A DNA stretch of 64,000 nucleotides from Porphyra umbilicalis (lineage: Eukaryota; Rhodophyta; Bangiophyceae; Bangiales; Bangiaceae). Shown one piece after another: positions 1-10,882 of the stretch (positions are counted from its first letter, which is position 1; each line of letters begins with the position of its first letter). The stretch is taken from positions 62,001 to 126,000 of the forward strand of contig KV918851.1 of NCBI GenBank assembly GCA_002049455.2, in the 5' to 3' direction. The notes under the pieces are model-generated. The model was not told where the DNA came from and ran no database searches. It saw only the letters and a list, made by a program, of their open reading frames with translations. The position numbers and the translations under genes were made by a program.

Positions 1-2
1 CT

Positions 3-1865
3 GCTGAGGACCCCGACGATCCGTCGCGACGCGATTCCGCAATGCGACTGTACCACGCCCGATTGCGTCTGGCTGAGGCGCGCTCCTCTGCCTGTCAAGC
101 GTCTCTAACGGTGTATGATGCCCGGGTAACAGGCAACCGTGATCTTCTCGGCGAATGCGTGGCAGCCGTCACTGCCGCGCGCAGCAAGGTGGATGCCTGC
201 GAAAGAGAGGAACGCGCCGCTAGCGAGGCGGTCTTTCCGTGTCTCGCCGTCGCGGTAGTCACTCCTCAACGGCGTGTCGTGCTGGCGAGCGACGTGAACC
301 GGTCGGCATCCGATTCGACGGGGGTCAAGAAGGGCATCGATGGCCCTGGGACTTTTCCTACCTTCCTCTTCGACCCAACCCCGGGGGCTCGCGTGGCTGC
401 GGCACTTCTTCCTTGCCCTCTGCCGCCAGACACCCCCGACGCAGTCGTTCCGCTGCTGTTGGATGCTGACACCGCGACGCTGAACATGTTGGCTACAGCT
501 GAGACGGCTGCGACATCCGGCGCCATGCCGGCGCACACCGTACAGCACGTGGTCGGTAAAGTGCTGGAGAAATACCGAGCGCTGGGGGAGGTCTTCGTCA
601 ACACGACGATGGCGCAGTGCGGCGTCAAGTCGGTCATCGCATCGAGCGACTCGCGGCCGGGCGTTATGGGCGGCTTTTCGGTGGATGGCGCTCCGGGCAA
701 TGGCTTCGTTCCCTGTCGTATCCGGGAGTTTAAGGGGTCGTCATCCTCGTGCCAGGTAGCCCTTCCGCAGGCCTTCACGGAGGCGGCTAATGTTTGTGCT
801 CATCTCGTGCAGCTCGGGGTCCGCGCGGAGCAGGCCATTGTTCCCGTCGATGTGGTGGCGGGCGGCATGATCCAGTTTGCCGCCTGTTTTATGGCGGACG
901 GCACCCTACCCCTTCCCCTTGTTCTCAGCGAGCCGCTTAACATCGGGTCGCTGCGTGGCGCGCGTGTCGCCGAGCGCTATCTACTTAAGGCCAAGTCGCA
1001 CATGGAGAGCTTGATGCAGCTGCTGCTGCTGATCACGACGCCACCCGCGCCCGTACCGGCCGAGCGATTCCTCCTTATCCCGGACAGCGTCTTCGTGAAG
1101 CCGGGCTGCATCAACATCGACACGTTCGGCCCCGTGAAGGTTAAGGAGCCGGACCCGTACAAGGCGGAGAAGCTGCGAGCCTGGATAGTCAACATGCACC
1201 ACATCTTTGGTTGCTTGTACGAGAGTGAGGCGCGCGTCAACGTTTGCTTCCCACTGGGGTTTTGCCTGCGTGTCCTTCTGCCCCCATACCACCCCGAGTC
1301 GTGTACAGGCATGTTCTTCCCGGACCTGACCAAGTCGTCCAACCTCAACCCTCTCGGTAAGTACACGATGCAGGCGCCCATCGGGCGGTCGCTGCTTTTC
1401 AAGTTTACTGCCGCCCTGCGTACGTTTGTAGCGGCCATCCACTCGGTCAACGTCGTACATGGCGATTTGTACCCCTCCAACATATTCTGGCGGTTGGCTG
1501 GGGACGGCGATGTCCACATCCGGGTGATCGACTGGGATACAGCTTTTTTTCTCCGCCACGAGAAGGGGGACGTGCCCAGTCAACTGGCGGAGCTATGGCG
1601 GCACTCCTACAAGTGGAGCGCCCAGTACCAGCGTTCCCACGACGCGCGGGACCTGGACAACTTCATGGTGGGGGTACTCGAGTACGTCCTGACGGAGTAT
1701 GACCGCGCAGCGTTGCAGGAGCAGCTCCCCGAGGCGGTGCGGCTCTGGGAGGATGTCGCCCGCGCGCAAGATCCCAGTGCGTCCAATGCAGTATTCAAGC
1801 GGCTGCAAGGGCTCTACGTGAGTACAGGTGGAGCTGTGAGCTTCGCCAGGCTGAGCATTGCGTGA
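3..1865 (+). CDS. Kinase-like phosphotransferase (APH/protein-kinase fold), 5'-partial
   Basis: The frame is open to the left edge, so the gene starts before the window; the first ATG is at 42 (607 residues from there). Counting from that Met, the C-terminal third has a kinase-like catalytic loop, HGDLYPSNIF (His473-Asp475), then VIDWDTAF with Asp497 in the DFG/DxD metal-binding place. HGDxxxxNI followed by IDWD is typical of aminoglycoside/choline-kinase-like and atypical protein kinases. The N-terminal 400 residues are not recognised. The substrate cannot be inferred. Translation ends at TGA 1863-1865. The last 75 codons recur identically at 9392-9615. The gene converges on a minus-strand gene ending at 2044. 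The fold is fairly certain; the role is unknown. Confidence 0.7.
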   Translation, partial: AEDPDDPSRRDSAMRLYHARLRLAEARSSACQASLTVYDARVTGNRDLLGECVAAVTAARSKVDACEREERAASEAVFPCLAVAVVTPQRRVVLASDVNRSASDSTGVKKGIDGPGTFPTFLFDPTPGARVAAALLPCPLPPDTPDAVVPLLLDADTATLNMLATAETAATSGAMPAHTVQHVVGKVLEKYRALGEVFVNTTMAQCGVKSVIASSDSRPGVMGGFSVDGAPGNGFVPCRIREFKGSSSSCQVALPQAFTEAANVCAHLVQLGVRAEQAIVPVDVVAGGMIQFAACFMADGTLPLPLVLSEPLNIGSLRGARVAERYLLKAKSHMESLMQLLLLITTPPAPVPAERFLLIPDSVFVKPGCINIDTFGPVKVKEPDPYKAEKLRAWIVNMHHIFGCLYESEARVNVCFPLGFCLRVLLPPYHPESCTGMFFPDLTKSSNLNPLGKYTMQAPIGRSLLFKFTAALRTFVAAIHSVNVVHGDLYPSNIFWRLAGDGDVHIRVIDWDTAFFLRHEKGDVPSQLAELWRHSYKWSAQYQRSHDARDLDNFMVGVLEYVLTEYDRAALQEQLPEAVRLWEDVARAQDPSASNAVFKRLQGLYVSTGGAVSFARLSIA

Positions 1866-2043
1866 TGCCTGTTACATCAATGCTCCGGGCGGGAAATGAG
1901 CAGGAAGTGGTGACGCTCGGCGAGGCGGGGGCTGGTTGAGGAACAGAGCCCGCAAGCACTCTCTACGGTAACAAGTGGTGCTCCGCTGCCTGTCGCGTCC
2001 ACAGCCACTACCTCCTCGATGCCAGGTCCCTGCAGCAACCCGG

Positions 2044-2679
2044 TCACCCGCGCAGAGGTAGGCCCCGCCGCACCGTGGTGGGCGCGCCGCGGCCGGCGGA
2101 GCGACGTAGTGGGGCGCAGCGCCGAGGAGCAGGCAGCCGTTGCCGCCGCCGCCGCCGCCGCCGCGGCCGTGGCTGCTGCTGCGGACGCGGCGCCCGCGCC
2201 GCTCGGCGGGGGCCGACGCTCCTCGCCGGCGTTGACGCGACGTTTTCGTCGACGACGCGGTCGGTAGGCCTATCCAGCGACACTATGAGTACCTGGCCGA
2301 GGCGTGAGTGCAATCCGGCCGCGTTGAGGGCGCGTACGCGGCCGCGTGGGTGGCCGACCCCACGGACATTTTGGCTCGCTTTGTGCACGTCGCGCCAGGC
2401 GATGAGCGCTCGTGCGGACGGCCATCGAGCGGGGGCGGGCGGCCAATGCCGCGGTGCTGACGTTTCAAAACACCCGCATGGACGCCCTCACGTGTTACTT
2501 CCCCGGGCCGATTACGCTCGGCGGTCGGGGCACTCCCCCGATTCGGCACACGGCAGGAAGGGGTCACACGCGTCGCTGGGGGCGGGCGCCGCCATGGTAG
2601 TACGCACCGCCCCGGACGCAGCGGCAACGACGGCAGCGGCAACGATGATGAGCAGGGTAGGGAAGCGGATGGCAGCCAT
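2044..2679 (-). CDS. Putative small secreted protein, copy A, with in-frame TAA and TGA
   Basis: The ATG at 2679 opens a classic signal peptide: a short start, then a hydrophobic Leu/Ile/Val/Ala core (residues 7-22) ending in AASGA, followed by a Cys-containing segment (DACDPFLPCAESGEC). A TATA box lies about 170 bases upstream. After 55 codons there is TAA (2512-2514) and seven codons later TGA (2488-2490). The same frame then stays open to a TGA at 2044 and reads protein-like (residues such as LGQVLIVSLDRPTDRVVDE) before an Arg/Pro-rich tail encoded by a GCC-repeat stretch (2139-2184). The product may be a 55-62 residue secreted peptide, a longer protein if the stops are read, or a spliced gene. 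No family is recognised. Copy B is at 9794-10429. Confidence 0.5.
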
Positions 2680-2849
2680 GGTGACGTAGGGGGACGAGGG
2701 GAGGCGAGGAAAGCCGCCGTAGTCGGTTTGCCTGTAGAGAGCAGACGGTCTACCGGGGGGCTGTGTTTGAGGCGTGTGGTGTAGGAGGTGCGTTCTTATT
2801 GTGGTCGGGTACCTGGCATGATGTTGTAGGCCAACTACCGGCACTCGCT

Positions 2850-2856
2850 CTTTATA
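2850..2856 (-). promoter_or_regulatory. TATA box for the secreted-protein gene, copy A
   Basis: TATAAAG on the minus strand, in a GC-rich surround, about 170 bases upstream of the ATG at 2679. It is identical in copy B (10600-10606). Position and sequence fit a core promoter; no other element was identified. Confidence 0.45.
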
Positions 2857-3279
2857 CGCGCGGAGCGGCGACTGCGGCCCGCCGACGGCCGCAGACGACC
2901 AGGGCGAAGACGCCTTTCGTGCCGGTTCCACTGGCGGGGTGAGCGCTGTCGCGGCCGCCGTTGAGCCTTGAGCCTTGCGAGGAAGGCCTTTGACGGGGTG
3001 GTGGCTACCTCTGGCCGAGGACCTTGTCGCGCCTACCCGCCTGCGGCGGGTTGCGGCGGATTGACGCGCCGCAGCGGGTCTGTCGGGGTGCTCCTACAAC
3101 AGCATGTCGAAAGGTGCGCCTGGCGGGTCGGGCGGGGCGCCCCGACGGGTCAACGTGTCGGGGCAGCAGCTCGAGGTCAACTCAAATACCACCGCTGCCA
3201 CAACACAACAGTAATTGAAAATACAGACGCACGAGGTCGACGACAAATTACTGCTACAGGTCGGAGTTGCACCGGGCTG

Positions 3280-3720
3280 CGCAGCAGGCCGATATCCTTC
3301 CTCAAAAGCACGTCTGGTTTTGGGCGTTTTGGGAAGAACAGAAAATCTGAAAACTGCCCGAGGCTCTGCCAGGGCAGATTTTTTCCAGAAACGGCGCCTA
3401 AAGCGTCTGTTCGCCAGGATAGATAATGTACTTCTCCGCTCGTAAAAAGAGAGACACAGTATGACACGCACGTACTGCTTCCTTCTTGAAGGAGAGAGTC
3501 GTGGAGGTCCATCTATGGCTCTGCAAGCAGGCGCCAAGTGCGAGGTGAGGCAAGGTTTCTGTCCTCGCAATCAGCAGCAGCATGGATCTCGCGTCGGATG
3601 GGGGGTCGATGTGCTTCTTGCACAGGAGTTCTGCTTCTTCAAAGAGAAAATAGGGCCCCAAGAAGTTCGAAACAGGCGAAAACAGACGTGCTTTTGACAA
3701 CGGATATGGGCTCGCTGCGT
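3280..3720. repeat. Imperfect long inverted repeat (possible MITE), copy A
   Basis: About 3280-3370 resembles the reverse complement of about 3640-3720. The shared core is CAAAAGCACGTCTG near 3304, with its complement near 3684. The arms also share a GCGCAGCA-like outer part and the adjacent GATATCC/GGATAT. The arms are diverged with small gaps. Copy B has the same structure at about 12065-12505. It may be an old MITE or a snapback repeat; no target duplication was identified. Confidence 0.4.
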
Positions 3721-4677
3721 TGCTCAGCGAAGCCGCAGCACTGCACTTCGTTGGCGCCGCACCGCCATGGTCTGCTGGCGGGGATGAGCGTCTGGCAACG
3801 GCCGTACCGTCAACCACTTTTGGGTTTTCTTACCAGGCTGGCTCTATCGCCTGGCCCCCGTTTTTTTTTCCTTCCTGGTCGCGCCGTCTGCTGCAACTCC
3901 TCATTGTGCTTCGTCTCTGATCGACGTTTTCCCACGTTGGTCTTCTGCCGGCCAACCCACCTCTGCTGCGTCCTTTTCTGCTCCACGTTCATCTCTTTAC
4001 CCCTGGATCATCGCCTTCCTCCCCCCTCCCCCTCCATGGGGATCATGCGGGCCTCTTTGGGCGCCTACCGCTCTGCGTCGATAGCGTGACCCGTTTGGCC
4101 CCGGCCCCCAACAGCAGCCACCCGCCGGCGACGCGGGTGTCGGCAGCGGTCGCGGCGGCGTCGCTTCTTTTTCACCAATGACAGGCGTCACCGTTGGGGT
4201 TACCGCGCAGGCGCGCCCCGCCGACGGGGTGCCCACGGCGCTGGCCGGCACCGTCGGAGCGACCACCCCCGATGCTGTTGCCGCTGTCGTACCGGCATGG
4301 GGTGCCGTGGGCGGTCGGCAACCCCGCGGATGGGGACCTCCTCTCCCCCTTTTCCCGCTCCTATTTTTCCCCCGCTTTGCATTGTCGACCACGAGCACGC
4401 TCTGGCAGCGGCGCTAGGCGAGGTTGTGGTGGTCCCCACACGTGGGCCTCGGCCCGCCACCGAGGACCCGTCGGTCAAGTACGTCGCGGCGCCGGGGCAG
4501 ACGGCTATGCCACCGGAACGCGACAGACGCCCAGACAGGACTGTGGGGGCCCCACCTGCCGGCTTCAGTCCCACCGGAACGAGAGACACCCAGCTACCCA
4601 ATCAGTGGCGGTGGCAGCGCGGAGTGGTAGATGGGGCCGCTGTGGGACCGGTTTCATAGCTGACCGGTGGCTCGTGA

Positions 4678-4765
4678 GGCGATCGGTTGCACGGGGTTTG
4701 TGAGTTGAATTGGGAACAAATATCAATCGAAACACGGACTATGGTGCTTTGCTAATAAATGGCCA
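4678..4765 (+). repeat. Dispersed repeat, copy A
   Basis: It starts GCGATCGGTTGCACGGGGTT and ends CTTTGCTAATAAATGGCC. Closely similar blocks occur at 13463-13550 (copy B) and at 27809-27985. In the last, the second block lies in inverted orientation before the first, which suggests a small mobile element with rearranged ends. Confidence 0.5.
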
Positions 4766-5157
4766 ACCCGGTTGAGCAATAGGTTCGAGAAACCTTCATG
4801 GACCGATTTGTCTCGCGCGCGGCCCCCGGGCGGCCCACTCGTTCGCGAGTGGTCGTTTAGCCAATTGTAGGGCAACGCGTCCGGGACGACGACATGCCGC
4901 GGGTCTCGGGAGTACGACCGCCTCTCCGAGTTGTTGCCAGTCGGTCCGATGCACTGCAGCCAGAGATCGGGGGCCCAGTGGCGATGACATGGTATTGCCA
5001 TTCTCTGTCTACACGTGAGTGTGGGAGCTTCAGATACTGTGCTCGAGTGTGTGGGCGCGCCGAGAACAGGATCATTAGGCTCCAGTCAGTCACCCAGCGG
5101 CACATTTCGCCGGGCAGCACGTCATTGCCGCGACGGCACGCTGGTCAAATCCGCGTC

Positions 5158-5262
5158 GACATCGACGGCGTCAACGACGGTGACGACGGTGTCAACGGCT
5201 GCGGTGGTGACGACGGCGGCAACGGCGGCGGCGACGGCGTCAACGGCAGCGGCGGAAGAGAC
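5158..5262 (+). repeat. GAC/GGC/AAC trinucleotide-rich tract, copy A
   Basis: Irregular units such as GACGGCGTCAACGGC are repeated just upstream of the Cys/His-cluster gene, so all six frames stay open here. The tract is present with small changes in copy B (about 13943-14047). Confidence 0.6.
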
Positions 5263-5333
5263 GGCCGCACCAGCACGACGGTCGCCACGGGGAGTGTGGT
5301 TCATCATTGCTGTTGCACAACGTTCTCGCCGGC

Positions 5334-6700
5334 ATGACGCGGTGCAGCATGTGCAACTACGTGAGCCCACCGAACGGCCCGAAGCACACAGCTCGGAGCT
5401 GTCTTCTGAGGCAGACTGAGTGTCGCCGCAGCCTCCCCGAGGGTCATCCGTTCTTTGAGGCCGGCCACTGCGTGAGCTCTGGCTGCGTGCACAAGTCCAA
5501 ATGCAACACGTGCGGTGTTCCTGGGCATCTGTACGGCACCCAGACGTTGAACACCCGGCGGTGGAAGATCAACGTCCATGGTCGCGTTGTGCGCAAGCCG
5601 AGCAAAAAGGCGCTCTGCAAAGCCGACTTTGTCTGCTCCCTCATGACCGATGTGTCCATCAAGAACATGGTGGACAACTCTCACAGCGTCGCCGCTGCGG
5701 CCGATGTCGATGCGCACCAGCGGCGGGTGATGACGTCTCGCATCCGAGGGAACACGAACGTGGAAAACTTGGACATCAACGAGACCGTGCGTGTCCTCGA
5801 GGATATGAACAGCGACGCTGCCGTCCTCAACCCGAAGAACAAGGCCTCCTTCGAAGCTGCATGTGACAATGCGCACCTGGGAGCTGTCGCGGCTGGACAT
5901 GCGGCCGCGGCCGCGGCGGAGAGCAGCATGGACGAGAGCACGCCCGACTCGTTGGGTGATGACGACAAGGACTACGACAACTCCTCCAGCGATGGCGGCG
6001 CGGCGGTTGCCGCCAAAGGTGCGCGCAAGGGTGGGGGCTCCGGCAGCGGCGGTGTGCTCAAGGCGCTGCGTGCACATGTAGGTGGTCGGCAGAGCCGGAC
6101 GGACCGGTATGCGTCGGCGGTCGCGCTCGGCCAGCGTCGCTCGACTGGCACAGCCAAAGGGAAGGGTGCCGCGTCGATGCGATCGGGAAGGAAGGGCAAG
6201 GGGAAGAAAAAGTCAAGAATAAAGCTGTCATTGTTTTCGATGACCCCGTCGCTGCAGCAAGCAGCAGCAACGGCGACTGGCCGGCGACCACCCGCCAGCT
6301 CTTCGAAGTCCCGTTACCGGTCTTTTTCTCTCCTCACTTTGGCGGCATGCCACCCCTACGCATTGCGCACGCCGTCTCAGTGGAGCTGTGTCAGTGCCTT
6401 CTGGAGGACGTGGATGCTGAGGTGGCGGGTCTCATTGTCAAGGGTGCTATTGAGAAGCAAGTGCGAGGCTACATGCTTACATCGGGCACGATGACCCCTG
6501 CGCTGGTCTCTGAATGGCTCTGCTACGCCATGCCCGACTCTTTGCGGTCTGCAACCCTACCGAGTATGGCACGCGCCGTCGAGCTCGTGGTGACCAAGGC
6601 GGCGGCGGAGGCCGCGGCGGCATCCGGTGTCGGAGGGCCGTTGGTTGCCGCGGCAGTGGCAGCTTTGGGGGCGTCGGACCCGGGGCCTAGCGGGCAGTAG
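5334..6700 (+). CDS. Cys/His-cluster protein, copy A (frame changes near 6215)
   Basis: The ATG at 5334 begins a Cys-rich N-terminal module of about 110 residues: CxxC at residues 4-7, then ARSC, ECRR, LPEGHPF, GCV and CNTCGxxGH, followed by RW and a CSL segment. The same arrangement recurs at 14119 and, diverged, at 20858, so this is a real family; the Cys/His spacing suggests zinc binding. An Ala/Ser/Asp-rich linker and a Lys/Arg/Gly-rich basic stretch follow. Near 6215 coding moves to another frame, which reads KAVIVFDDPV and continues through SVELCQCLLEDVDAEVAG to TAG at 6700. Copy B has the same break. An intron or an old frameshift is possible, so the exact join is open. No characterised family is recognised. 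Confidence 0.6.
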
Positions 6701-8401
6701 ATCACATGCGGCTCGATCGGCGATGCATTGCATGGACGTTTGATATTTCTTCGTGTTTTATCTCATAGTCTTTGGGTGTTGCGAAGGAGGCAAGCACCAG
6801 AAGCAGGTTCCACCTTCTCCGAGGGCGCATCTTTCCTGTTCTTGTTCTGAAAAGCTCGACACGATCGGCAGTCACCCGAATGGTGGGACTCTACCAATGC
6901 TGGTATCGGGGGCGAGCCGCATCGAAGGCATCAATCCACCGATAACGCTGCTTCAGGCCGCTTCAAGGGCCTTGTTTCGTCGGCGCCACGACAAAGGCAG
7001 ACAAACACCATGACGGCGGGAGCCATTGAATGCTGCAGCCCGAGCATACTCATCAAGAGACTCGGTGACGGGTGAGAGTCCAGCTGCGGATTTCCAACCA
7101 AGTCGTCGAATCGGAGGGCGGGCTTGTCACGAGACCAAACTCACACAGATCACGCTTGGGACTGCCAACAAAATCATATTTCCTCCCGCATTGACCCATG
7201 ACCATCCAGCGGCGATCTCGCCGCAATCCCTGGCCACGAGGGTACGGAATGTTGCTGGTCTTGTCGCCGACGACGACCACCATCCGCTCGGCGCCCGCTG
7301 TGCAGTCTTCATGCGCCTTCTCGGCGACGATCTGATCCCCAACGGGCGCGCGGTGGTACAATGGAAACGGGCCGGCGGTGGTACTTCATTGGACGGTCGG
7401 TTCACGCGTGTTCCTCAGAGCACCGACACGCCAAGCCAAACAGCATGCGCAGGCGGTGCCCACCCTTCGTGTCTGCGGGCTGCTTGATGTCTCATCGCAC
7501 GCATAGGACCCATGGAAATGGAGGGCGTGGGTGTCCCTCGCCCTTTTGTGGCAGTGGCTCAGCCCGACCTTTCTGTCCTCTCGGAATGTCCCTGGAGCCT
7601 CTGGACGCCCAGCAACACGGCTAGCCGCGTGCGGTTCCCGGAAGCGCTCCGTTCCTCCGTACAAGTCGCTGCGTAGTTCTGCATAGGCGCTTCAACAGGC
7701 AGAAGTAACATGTTGTGTCGCCCGCCCGCAAGACGGGCCAGAATTCTGTGGCGATCAGTAGCAGACATACTTCACTAGTGGTGAATACGTTGGCAGAGGC
7801 CTTCAATGTGCCCCTTCAGTGCGCCTCGGGTCGCCGGCCATGAGGACTCATGACTAGCATGTGTGGCTCTTCAGGAGTGCAGAAGACCAGGAGACCCATT
7901 GCCGTCGCCAGAAGAGCACCAGGCCCGACCCATGGTACACTTTCTTGGGTCTTGAAGGTGCTGCAGTCAGCACTTCATTGGACAGGCGGCTACGAGCGCG
8001 TGTGGCGGCCGTACTCTGGACCAGTAGGCAGCATGAATTTCTGCAGTGCCTCTTGGCTCGGTGCCCGTTGATTTCGTCTCGATGCCTGCGCAGCCTGCCA
8101 GAGCACATCTCTGGATGAAGCTCAACAGCGCCCTCACAGGCGGTCAGCTCGTGCCGCGAGACAGGATGGCTGCATCGACCGTCCGCCGGGGTATTCCTTC
8201 TGTTTCATGTATGTCGCTACTGCCCGGATCATCTGTGGAGTCATTTCTGGGACTTGGCAGGGGACGAGTCACCGACGGCTTGTGCCCTCAGTTGGGTCAG
8301 CCTGCACGACCACCTACCCCTTCAAGCTCTGGGATTATGCCGGCAGCGGGGTGTCAAGAACTATGAGCTCTACGCCTCCGCCCCCAGGGCCGCCTGCTTC
8401 A
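6701..8401. other. Non-coding region between Cys/His-cluster and ePHD genes, copy A
   Basis: No convincing gene. Open frames around 7026-7487 (plus) and 7053-7361 (minus) overlap each other and lack recognisable domains. The region is well conserved in copy B (15486-17185). Confidence 0.4.
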
Positions 8402-9309
8402 ATGAGTCGTACGTCGTTCCCGGCCGCAATATTGTACATTTCGCTAATTTCCTCGGACGAGGACGTGGCGCCGCACACTCCAGCACTGACGGCCGCTGAG
8501 GTAGGGGGTCCATCCCAAGGACCTGACCCTTCTGCACCAGTGCTCTCTCTTTCAGTCGGCACGCCTGTTGCAGGTGCCACCGCGTCGCACGCCTGCGCAC
8601 TCGGGCGTGACACGCAACCTGCATCACCACGTCGAGCACCATCTCCGCCTTCCCTTGGGGCCGTGTCTAGTTCCGAAAAACAGGATTCCTGGGGAGCTTC
8701 AAGCCGAGTGCCTCGCCACCATGCAGCTGCGTCTCGCGACGTGTCACTCGATCCGGGTGTTTCGTCTTCAGCGGTGCCCAAGAAGACGCATGGAGCCGTC
8801 GGCGGCAGAATCGAGACGTGGCGGGAGGCGCCGCTCCATTTTCCATCGACAAGGGCTTCAAGGCAGCGGGGTACACAAGAAAGCAGGCGCTCGCGGCGCG
8901 CAGCAGCTGCAGCTGAAGCGCGAGCCGATGCAAATGCGCGGGCAGTGGCCGCACCTACCTACAAGGGTAAGGGTAAAGCGCGAGCCAAGGGTGGTGTCGC
9001 CCAAGGAAGCGGGACACAAGGCCAAGGTAGCGCTACGTTGTCAAGGCACCGAGCGGCAGAGGCTGATCGAATGGGGGAGCCCGTGAAAGCGGACGAGCTG
9101 ATGTGCGATGTCTGCCCCACCGTTAGCAGAACTGGCGGGTTCTTGGCGTCGCCCATTTTTGGGACGTAAAAGAATGGCAAGAGAGCGGAGATGATCAACA
9201 TCCACGCGGTGTGCGCGCTGTGGGCACCCGACATCCACCACGATCCCGACACGACGGATCTGCTGGTGGGCGTATCTTCGGCCTACTATCGGAGCCGGCG
9301 GCTGATATG
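8402..9309 (+). pseudogene. ePHD zinc-finger protein, copy A, 3'-truncated, in-frame TAA
   Basis: The ATG at 8402 (MSRT) is the first start shared with copy B; an earlier ATG near 8364 is absent there. The N-terminal 230 residues are disordered, rich in Pro, Ser, Ala and Arg. A zinc-finger module then begins with MCDVCP. TAA at 9167-9169 interrupts it, but the same frame continues with KNGKRAEM and HAVCALWAPDI, the His-x-x-Cys-x-x-Trp signature of extended PHD (ePHD, as in JADE/BRPF) fingers. Such domains bind histones or DNA in chromatin factors. Similarity to copy B ends at 9309, before the last zinc ligands. Copy A is broken, probably by the junction at 9310-9391. Confidence 0.6.
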
Positions 9310-9391
9310 CCCGCATTCTTGCGGCCGCTCGGGCGCGGCGCTTGCGTGTCGTGCAGCTTGCACCGCATCGACACATTGCCGTGAGCGTGGN
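9310..9391. other. Junction segment ending in a single N
   Basis: 81 bases with no counterpart in copy B, followed by an undetermined base at 9391, the only one in the window. Copy B begins immediately after it in the middle of the kinase gene. The segment contains a NotI site (GCGGCCGC). It looks like a contig edge or gap fill rather than a natural boundary. Confidence 0.6.
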
Positions 9392-9615
9392 ACGCGCGGG
9401 ACCTGGACAACTTCATGGTGGGGGTACTCGAGTACGTCCTGACGGAGTATGACCGCGCAGCGTTGCAGGAGCAGCTCCCCGAGGCGGTGCGGCTCTGGGA
9501 GGATGTCGCCCGCGCGCAAGATCCCAGTGCGTCCAATGCAGTATTCAAGCGGCTGCAAGGGCTCTACGTGAGTACAGGTGGAGCTGTGAGCTTCGCCAGG
9601 CTGAGCATTGCGTGA
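9392..9615 (+). pseudogene. 3' fragment of the kinase-like gene, copy B
   Basis: Only the last 75 codons or so (from ARDLDNFMVG to the TGA at 9613-9615) are present, identical in protein to 1642-1865. There is no start and no catalytic loop. If the two copies are haplotypes this is a partial allele rather than a second gene. Confidence 0.8.
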
Positions 9616-9793
9616 TGCCTGTTACATCAATGCTCCGGGCGGGAAATGAGCAGGAAGTGGTGACGCTCGGCGAGGCGGGGGCTGGTTGAGGAAGAGAGCC
9701 CGCAAGCACTCTCTACGGTAACAAGTGGTGCTCCGCTGCCTGTCGCGTCCACAGCCACTACCTCCTCGATGCCAGGTCCCTGCAGCAACCCGG

Positions 9794-10429
9794 TCACCCG
9801 CGCAGAGGTAGGCCCCGCCGCACCGTGGTGGGCGCGCCGCGGCCGGCGGAGCGACGTAGTGGGGCGCAGCGCCGAGGAGCAGGCAGCCGTTGCCGCCGCC
9901 GCCGCCGCCGCCGCGGCCGTGGCTGCTGCTGCGGACGCGGCGCCCGCGCCGCTCGGCGGGGGCCGACGCTCCTCGCCGGCGTTGACGCGACGTTTTCGTC
10001 GACGACGCGGTCGGTAGGCCTCTCCAGCGACACTATGAGTACCTGGCCGAGGCGTGAGTGCAATCCGGCCGCGTTGAGGGCGCGTACGCGGCCGCGTGGG
10101 TGGCCGACCCCACGGACATTTTGGCTCGCTTTGTGCACGTCGCGCCAGGCGATGAGCGCTCGTGCGGACGGCCATCGAGCGGGGGCGGGCGGCCAATGCC
10201 GCGGTGCTGACGTTTCAAAACACCCGCATGGACGCCCTCACGTGTTACTTCCCCGGGCCGATTACGCTCGGCGGTCGGGGCACTCCCCCGATTCGGCACA
10301 CGGCAGGAAGGGGTCACACGCGTCGCTGGGGGCGGGCGCCGCCATGGTAGTACGCACCGCCCCGGACGCAGCGGCAACGACGGCAGCGGCAACGATGATG
10401 AGCAGGGTAGGGAAGCGGATGGCAGCCAT
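9794..10429 (-). CDS. Putative small secreted protein, copy B, with in-frame TAA and TGA
   Basis: Copy of 2044-2679 with the same signal peptide (ATG at 10429), the same TAA (10262-10264) and TGA (10238-10240), and the same open frame to 9794. One visible change after the stops is Asp to Glu (SLERPTDRVV). Both early stops are retained in both copies, so they were present before the copies diverged. Function unknown. Confidence 0.5.
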
Positions 10430-10599
10430 GGTGACGTAGAGGGACGAGGGGAGGCGAGGAAAGCCGCCGTAGTCGGTTTGCCTGTAGAGAGCAGACGGTC
10501 TACCGGGGGGCTGTGTTTGAGGCGTGTGGTGTAGGAGGTGCGTTCTTGTTGTGGTCGGGTACCTGGCATGATGTTGTAGGCCAACTACCGGCACTCGCT

Positions 10600-10606
10600 C
10601 TTTATA
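10600..10606 (-). promoter_or_regulatory. TATA box for the secreted-protein gene, copy B
   Basis: TATAAAG on the minus strand, about 170 bases before the ATG at 10429, identical to the copy A element. Confidence 0.45.
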
Positions 10607-10882
10607 CGCGCGGAGCGGCGACTGCGGCCCGCCGACGGCCGCAGACGACCAGGGCGAAGACGCCTTTCGTGCCGGTTCCACTGGCGGGGTGGGCGCTGTC
10701 GCGGCCGCCGTTGAGCCTTGAGCCTTGCGAGGAAGGCCTTTGACGGGGTGGTGGCTACCTCTGGCCGAGGACCTTGTCGCGCCTACCCGCCTGCGGCGGG
10801 TTGCGGCGGATTGACGCGCCGCAGCGGGTCTGTCGGGGTGCTCCTACAACAGCATGTCGAAAGGTGCGCCTGGCGGGTCGGG

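Larger units (their letters stand above)
2857..5333. other. Non-coding region of copy A
   Basis: No convincing gene was found. The open frames on both strands lack recognisable domains. The stretch holds the empty insertion site (3131-3132), an imperfect inverted repeat (3280-3720), a dispersed repeat (4678-4765) and a trinucleotide-rich tract (5158-5262). Confidence 0.5.
1642..9309 (+). repeat. Locus copy A (7.67 kb), matching copy B at 9392-18094
   Basis: The segment matches 9392-18094 at roughly 97-98 percent by eye, at offset 7750 up to 3132 and 8785 afterwards. The change in offset is caused by a 1033-bp insertion plus its 2-bp target duplication in copy B. Copy A contains the 3' end of the kinase gene, the secreted-protein gene, the Cys/His-cluster gene and the 5' part of the ePHD gene. 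Homology stops abruptly at 9309, inside the ePHD coding region. It is either a tandem duplication or a second haplotype placed in tandem by assembly. Confidence 0.9.

Noticed and set aside
6190-6215. Programmed -1 frameshift on an A-rich slippery run
   Set aside because: The run is not conserved in copy B and no standard heptamer is present in both.
7053-7361. Minus-strand frame with VVVVGDKTSNIP as a gene
   Set aside because: A plus-strand frame overlaps it fully; changes between the copies favour neither, and no domain is visible.
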